A DNA stretch of 64,000 bases from Casuarina equisetifolia (Eukaryota; Streptophyta; Magnoliopsida; Fagales; Casuarinaceae). The notes beneath the pieces were generated by a model, which saw only the letters and a list, made by a program, of their open reading frames with translations, had not been told where the DNA came from and searched no databases. The stretch is taken from the NCBI GenBank assembly GCA_028551475.1, contig CM052362.1, positions 20,504,021 through 20,568,020 of the forward strand, given 5' to 3'. Positions 59,536-64,000 of the stretch are shown one piece after another. Numbering within the stretch: the first letter of the stretch is position 1; each line of letters starts with the position of its first letter. The position numbers and the translations under genes are program-made.

Positions 59536-60336
59536 GGCATTACAATAAGCTAGAAGGATTCCATTTAATAAGTTCATTTTCCTGTTTTAAGAACTGTTGT
59601 TTTGCAAACGATTTATATTGATGTGCCATGGGAACTCTTAGGTGGGGGCACTTCCACAGTTGATGAGATAAATCATTTTGATCAGGGATGAAGGCAGAAA
59701 GGGAACTTTCTGTGGACTTTCTATGAATTGCAAAATGGAAACAAAATAGTGCCATCTATTTGGTTGTATTATAGAGGAAACTTTGTTTCTTTTCCCAACA
59801 CGGAGGCTTGAAAATTGATCTTCAAGAAAATGGGAGCCACCTCATCGACCAAGAGCACTTCGACCGATAACGTATTCTTCCAAATTGCTGGCAAATGCGA
59901 TGCTCTGGACACCAAAAGGCAAAAATCACTTTGCGTTACAAAATATTACATACCATGTAACAGCAAGGATATTGCTGTCAAGTGGACAGTGGAATCCTGA
60001 CGGCACCCGCCAGTAAGCAGAGAACCAAAACAGGAAGCAAGTCCCTTTCTATTGATCCTTTAAATCTATGGCAAAACTACTTTTCATGGAGCATTTGTGC
60101 TAAACAAATTAAGAGGAAAGCTCCACACACAACAAGTTGTTTACATTCACAATTGTAACAAACATCTGGATAGCACTCGTTCTTTCAATTCTCTTCTACT
60201 CTCTTTTTAGCCGTCTGCTGATTATTTATATCCCCGGATGATTGTCAAACAATCGACACAGAATTCATAGGTCCTTGTTCAGACGCTCGTTGTTGGGACC
60301 ATTTCTTTAGCTTGGGACTATCTTCGCAGAGCAAAT
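59536..60336 (+). promoter_or_regulatory. Proximal upstream region of the SWEET gene
   Basis: A TATA-like element (TATTTATAT) lies at about 60222-60230, roughly 110 bp before the ATG. A plus-strand open stretch at 59815-60000 is not supported as a gene. Confidence 0.45.
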
Positions 60337-62353
60337 ATGGGAGATAGGTTGCAGCTGGCAGTCGGAGTCTTGGGTACTTCTCTATTTGTTTGTTTTCTCT
60401 GCTCCATACCACTATGAATGACCAAACTTCAGAAAAGATTCACCAATCATATTTTTCCTGGTTTTTGTTTCAGGGAACGCTGCTTCTGTGTTACTTTATG
60501 CAACTCCCATGTAAAGTCAGCATGCCATTCTATGAATATTTGGTTCTATCTTATTTAACTCATGTGTGCAATACTTAATCGGTCGAACCATTGACCAAGT
60601 TGCTCAAGCCTTTTATATCATGATTGTCTTTCTGTTTCCAGATTAACTTTTTCAAGAGTCATAAAGAAGAAAAGCACGGAGGAGTTTTCATGTGTTCCTT
60701 ACGTCGTTGCATTATCAAACTGTCTCATTTATACCTGGTATGGACTGCCACTGGTGAGCTACAGATGGGAAAATTTTCCTCTGATCACGATCAATGGCCT
60801 CGGGGTTCTTCTCGAGCTCTCCTTCATTTTGATATTTTTGTGGTTCGCTTCACCCAGAGCGAAGGCAAGTTAAGCTTTTCCGACATATAATTTTGTATGT
60901 TATTATTTCCATGCAGGCATGAGTTATGTTTTCAAGTTCACAAGTAATAATTTCAATATGTATGCTTCAACAGAGGCTTATGCTAGAAATTTCAATATCT
61001 TAATATGTTAGAAATTTTAGAAAAGGGTCCCTATTTAACTTAAAATCTAAGCCTCCGTTAAAGTTGGCTGAGTTGCAGCAAATCGAATAAAAGCAAAAAA
61101 AGAAAAAAAAAAAAAAAGTTGAAGTGCAAGAGCCATGGAAAGTTGTCTGTAGGTGTGTGTTTTATTCACAGTTACTCAAAGAATATAAATGTGTTTTTAC
61201 ATTTTATATAACTAACCATTGAAAGCAAGCCACTGATCACAGTTTAAGCTATTCACAAACAATATGAAAATAATTAGGTCTATACCCATTATAATAAGCA
61301 GCCGGCCCATAATATCAACATCAATAATCTTAATGAGCACTATGTGAAGAATTTTTTTATTTTTATGAACTGTTCTTTCAGGCTTTCGTATTTTTCATGT
61401 TAACTCACAAATGCATGCATCTATCCGGTTGAAGATAGCCTTGATTTCCAAAATCCCAATGGATGCAGGTGAAGGTGGCCGCGTTATCGATTGCTGTTAT
61501 CGTAGGATTCTGCGCCACTGCTATCATCTCAGTTTTTGGCTTCCACGATCACCGTCATCGAAAGGAATTTGTTGGTAGCATAGGGCTTGTGGCCTCTGTA
61601 GCAATGTACGCCTCTCCTCTGGTGGCTGTGGTGAGTTATTATTTCTCATTATTTCATGAAAGGGATATGCTAAACAGAAGTAGTCACTTGCTAGTTCAGT
61701 AGTAAACTGGTAAGGTTTAAGATTTATTGGTCCTAAGTGCATAAACCTAGGTGTGTGCATAAATAAAAAAATTTAAAAAAAAAAGTGGGAAAAATCCATT
61801 CAGTTTGTTACATATACACACGCCATTTCATGTTGGGTTTTTCTTTGTTCTTGTTTATCATACTCTGCTGTCATGGTCAGCATATAAATTTATTTGACAG
61901 CAAGAATTCTTCGATCGAACATGGAGGGTAGAACTAATGGCAATCGCTCTTGCTTTCTTTCCTCTTGCAGAAACGAGTAATTCTTACCAAGAGCGTGAAA
62001 TACATGCCGTTCTACTTATCGTTTTTCTCATTCCTTGGGAGTTCACTTTGGTTGGCTTATGGACTGCTAGGCCACGATCTACTTCTTGCGGTTTGTATCA
62101 TGATTGAGCTCTATTTATGTTGTGAAAAAGATTTCTGTACCCTACACTCACATATTCTTGGATATTTTTAACTCTTTGGCAGGCCCCAAATATAGTTGGT
62201 TGTCCTTTAAGCATCTTTCAACTCATACTCTACTTCAAGTACAAGAAAGGCGGGATTATAGAAGAACCTACCAAATCGGACTTGGAACAGAATTATGAGA
62301 AACCCAAACAATTGCAGCTTGGGGTTAATGACAGTATTAATGGAAAAAGTTGA
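60337..62353 (+). CDS. SWEET3: SWEET bidirectional sugar transporter (clade I, SWEET3-like), six exons
   Basis: Uniporter of hexoses or sucrose across plasma or vacuolar membranes (family knowledge; substrate here not known). Exons: 60337-60373, 60474-60510, 60642-60864, 61469-61630, 61971-62090, 62183-62353; 249 aa with the normal seven membrane segments. The exon sizes 37-37-223-162-120 are the classic SWEET pattern. The start MGDRLQLAVGVLGNAASVLL and the segment VFGFHDHRHRKEFVGSIGLV are closest to Arabidopsis SWEET3. The first MtN3 domain covers about residues 10-97 (KKKSTEEFSCVPY, NCLIYTWYGLP), the second about 130-215 (MYASPLVAVKRVILTKSVKY, SFLGSSLWLAYGLL). The tail is short and polar. 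The donor of exon 3 is GC, not GT. A second copy probably follows beyond the window. Confidence 0.95.
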
Positions 62354-62851
62354 AAAAAAAAAACAACAACAACCACAACTAAGATCTGATTAAGTTCCAT
62401 TTGCTGTTGTTTCCCATAAATTCCAGTTCAAGATAGTTCTCGCATCAAATGCGAGTATCTTTTCGTACATCCGACTATATTTTGTCTTTTATCTAAAGTA
62501 ACGATTTGTGCTATTCTAAGAGGTTTGTCTATGACAGGGAGAAATTTGTTTCATTAACAACACATTTCAATGATACTGTTAATGGGGCAGCAAAGTGTAT
62601 CTAAATCGGTAGAAGGGAGTATTTGTGGTAAAGAAACTCATGGAATGGAAAGCATGCTAACTGAGCAATGACATGAAAAGGAAAAAGGAAACTTGTAATT
62701 TGCATGTCATGGCTTGAGATCACATTATGGGCTGCCAAAAACAGCATTTCACAAGGGAAAAAAGAAATGAAAAAGAAAAAGAAAAAGAAAAAGGAAGAGT
62801 ATCGCACACTAAACTCGTTCATTTTCTGGATTTGGTTTCCAAATCCTAGTC
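62354..62851. other. Downstream region of the SWEET gene
   Basis: 3' untranslated region and spacer. It contains a (GAAAAA)n run at about 62767-62795. No gene. Confidence 0.5.
62767..62795. repeat. (GAAAAA)n simple repeat
   Basis: About four to five hexamer units just before the second copy of the SWEET upstream repeat, close to the likely junction of the tandem duplication. Confidence 0.8.
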
Positions 62852-64000
62852 AGGTGATTCTTTGCTTGATATGACCAATAAAATGCACTTGGTATATGTA
62901 TTTCACCAGCTGGGAACATATTCTGTGTACTCGAATATCACTAGCCTCTAAACACCACAGAAAGTTGCCTCCATATTGTTAGACTGATAGGGTTGCCGTG
63001 GATGAAGCTAAAGTGAGACCAGGGCTCACTGAAGCTAATCTACAGTCTAAGACAAACTAGCTCCCTGCTGGAGTAGTTGGATAAAGTGCAGACAGCACAG
63101 TGCCTAGTTGTATAGAGCATGGTGATGCTTCACGGGTGAAGTAACTAGGTGATGTAGTTACTGTCCAACTTCTTTATGTCTTTTGATTTGATGTTTGAGA
63201 TGTGTTAGCTTGAACCAGATATGGGAACCCAAGCCTCAGTGAAGGCAACTGTTGGGTTAGCTTTCTTTTGGTTCTGTAAAACAATTCTGCTCTTGTTGTT
63301 GCAGTGAATGAATGAACTTTGAACCACTTTGCTCCCACAAGTTCGTGTTTGTGTCTTCCTTTTCTTTACTCTATTTTACTTCCACACCTGTGTTAAGTTT
63401 GTATCACATATGGCTCAAAAACTTCTAGGTAATAGATTTTGCAAACCTTGTCCAGAATCTGTGTAGTGTCTGACCGATTGTCTTAATTAACACCTAAATA
63501 GACCGTCCTTTAGGTGTTCAAAGGAAATATTCACAATCCAAATATATAATCATTTTGATTCTGACGATTCATAAAGGAAGGCAAAGGTTGTGACAATATG
63601 TTTGCAGCACCCAGAAATACTTTAAAGTTTCTGACCATTTCCGCAAATAGATTCATAAAATATAAAGCCGTTCAAGTATAAAAGCATACCGCAACAAAGC
63701 ATCAGATCGCAATGTTAGGTTCACAACAAAGAATTATGAAGCTCTCTAAGCAAAAGTGAATTGGGCAGAGTCAAAAGGAGCTCAGATCATCATCGTATCG
63801 GATAATATTGTCCATTAGAAGAATATATTATATATTGGGCATCAAAGGACCTCCACTTCCAAAACGAACTTATTCTGCCTACGGAAGACGACTTCAATTT
63901 GTGGCCTGTCAATTAATCTCGTTTCTTCAAAACCATGACCACTGCAACCATCTGTTGGACCCGAACTGGATTACATCTTATATACTTTTCTTCTGTCGTG
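62852..64000. repeat. SWEET upstream repeat, copy 2, split by a solo LTR
   Basis: Direct repeat of 58968-59535, in two parts (62852-62976 and about 63525-63995), running to the window end. The solo LTR at 62977-63406 splits it; the stretch 63412-63525 is only loosely alignable. By analogy with copy 1, a SWEET start codon would be expected roughly 0.8 kb beyond the window end. Confidence 0.85.
62972..63411. mobile_element. Solo LTR of an LTR retrotransposon
   Basis: LTR at 62977-63406 (430 bp) beginning TGTTAG and ending TATCA, flanked by perfect 5-bp target duplications CATAT (62972-62976 and 63407-63411). It is absent from the matching place in the upstream repeat copy (near 59080). No internal domains remain, as expected after recombination between two LTRs. 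The family (Copia or Gypsy) cannot be told from the LTR alone, although the TGTTAG start is common in Copia. Confidence 0.8.

Noticed and set aside
1-64000. CRISPR arrays, bacterial operons, rRNA genes, organelle insertions
   Set aside because: Looked for and not seen; gene structure is that of a plant nuclear genome throughout.

Overview
This window is nuclear DNA from a eudicot plant. The genes have many short GT-AG introns and AT-rich spacers, there is a degraded Copia LTR retrotransposon, and the proteins are closest to known Arabidopsis families (PHT1, MTM1, DHFS, SPEECHLESS, group III WRKY, SIGE, CPC/TRY-type R3-MYB, SWEET3). The species cannot be fixed from the sequence. Eleven protein-coding genes can be supported, most of them assembled here from several exons whose phases match.

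Layout. 1-6.2 kb: two tandem PHT1 phosphate transporter genes on the minus strand, the first cut by the window edge. Their promoters are duplicated too, and each keeps one P1BS phosphate-starvation element. 8.4-12.8 kb: an MTM1-like mitochondrial carrier with ten exons. 13.9-14.4 kb: a two-exon AG peptide (58 aa). 15.3-19.0 kb: a conserved but unnamed coiled-coil and acidic protein on the minus strand, head-to-head with dihydrofolate synthetase (20.0-25.3 kb, ten exons). That gene carries an apparent one-base frameshift in exon 1. 25-30 kb is a long spacer with a 123-bp in-frame tandem duplication. 30.3-32.8 kb: SPEECHLESS (bHLH), with a possible 45-codon uORF and a 37-bp tandem repeat just after its stop. 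36.2-38.0 kb: a group III WRKY gene on the minus strand. 39-44 kb: AT-rich spacer. 44.1-46.8 kb: plastid sigma factor SIGE/SIG5. 47.8-49.6 kb: a three-exon R3-MYB of CPC/TRY type on the minus strand, convergent with SIGE. 50.3-55.5 kb: a complete but broken Ty1-copia element with both LTRs and a TTTAC target duplication. 60.3-62.4 kb: a six-exon SWEET sugar transporter with a GC-AG intron. Its upstream region recurs downstream (62.85 kb to the window end), interrupted by a 430-bp solo LTR. This predicts a second SWEET copy just beyond the window.

Functionally this is ordinary gene-bearing euchromatin, not a cluster for one pathway. Phosphate uptake, sugar transport, folate synthesis, plastid transcription and epidermal patterning (SPCH and R3-MYB) are neighbours by position. 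No wholly new system was found. The best leads are the unnamed coiled-coil protein, the DHFS frameshift, the SPCH uORF, the SWEET tandem duplication and two small genes (AG peptide, R3-MYB) that a simple long-ORF scan misses.
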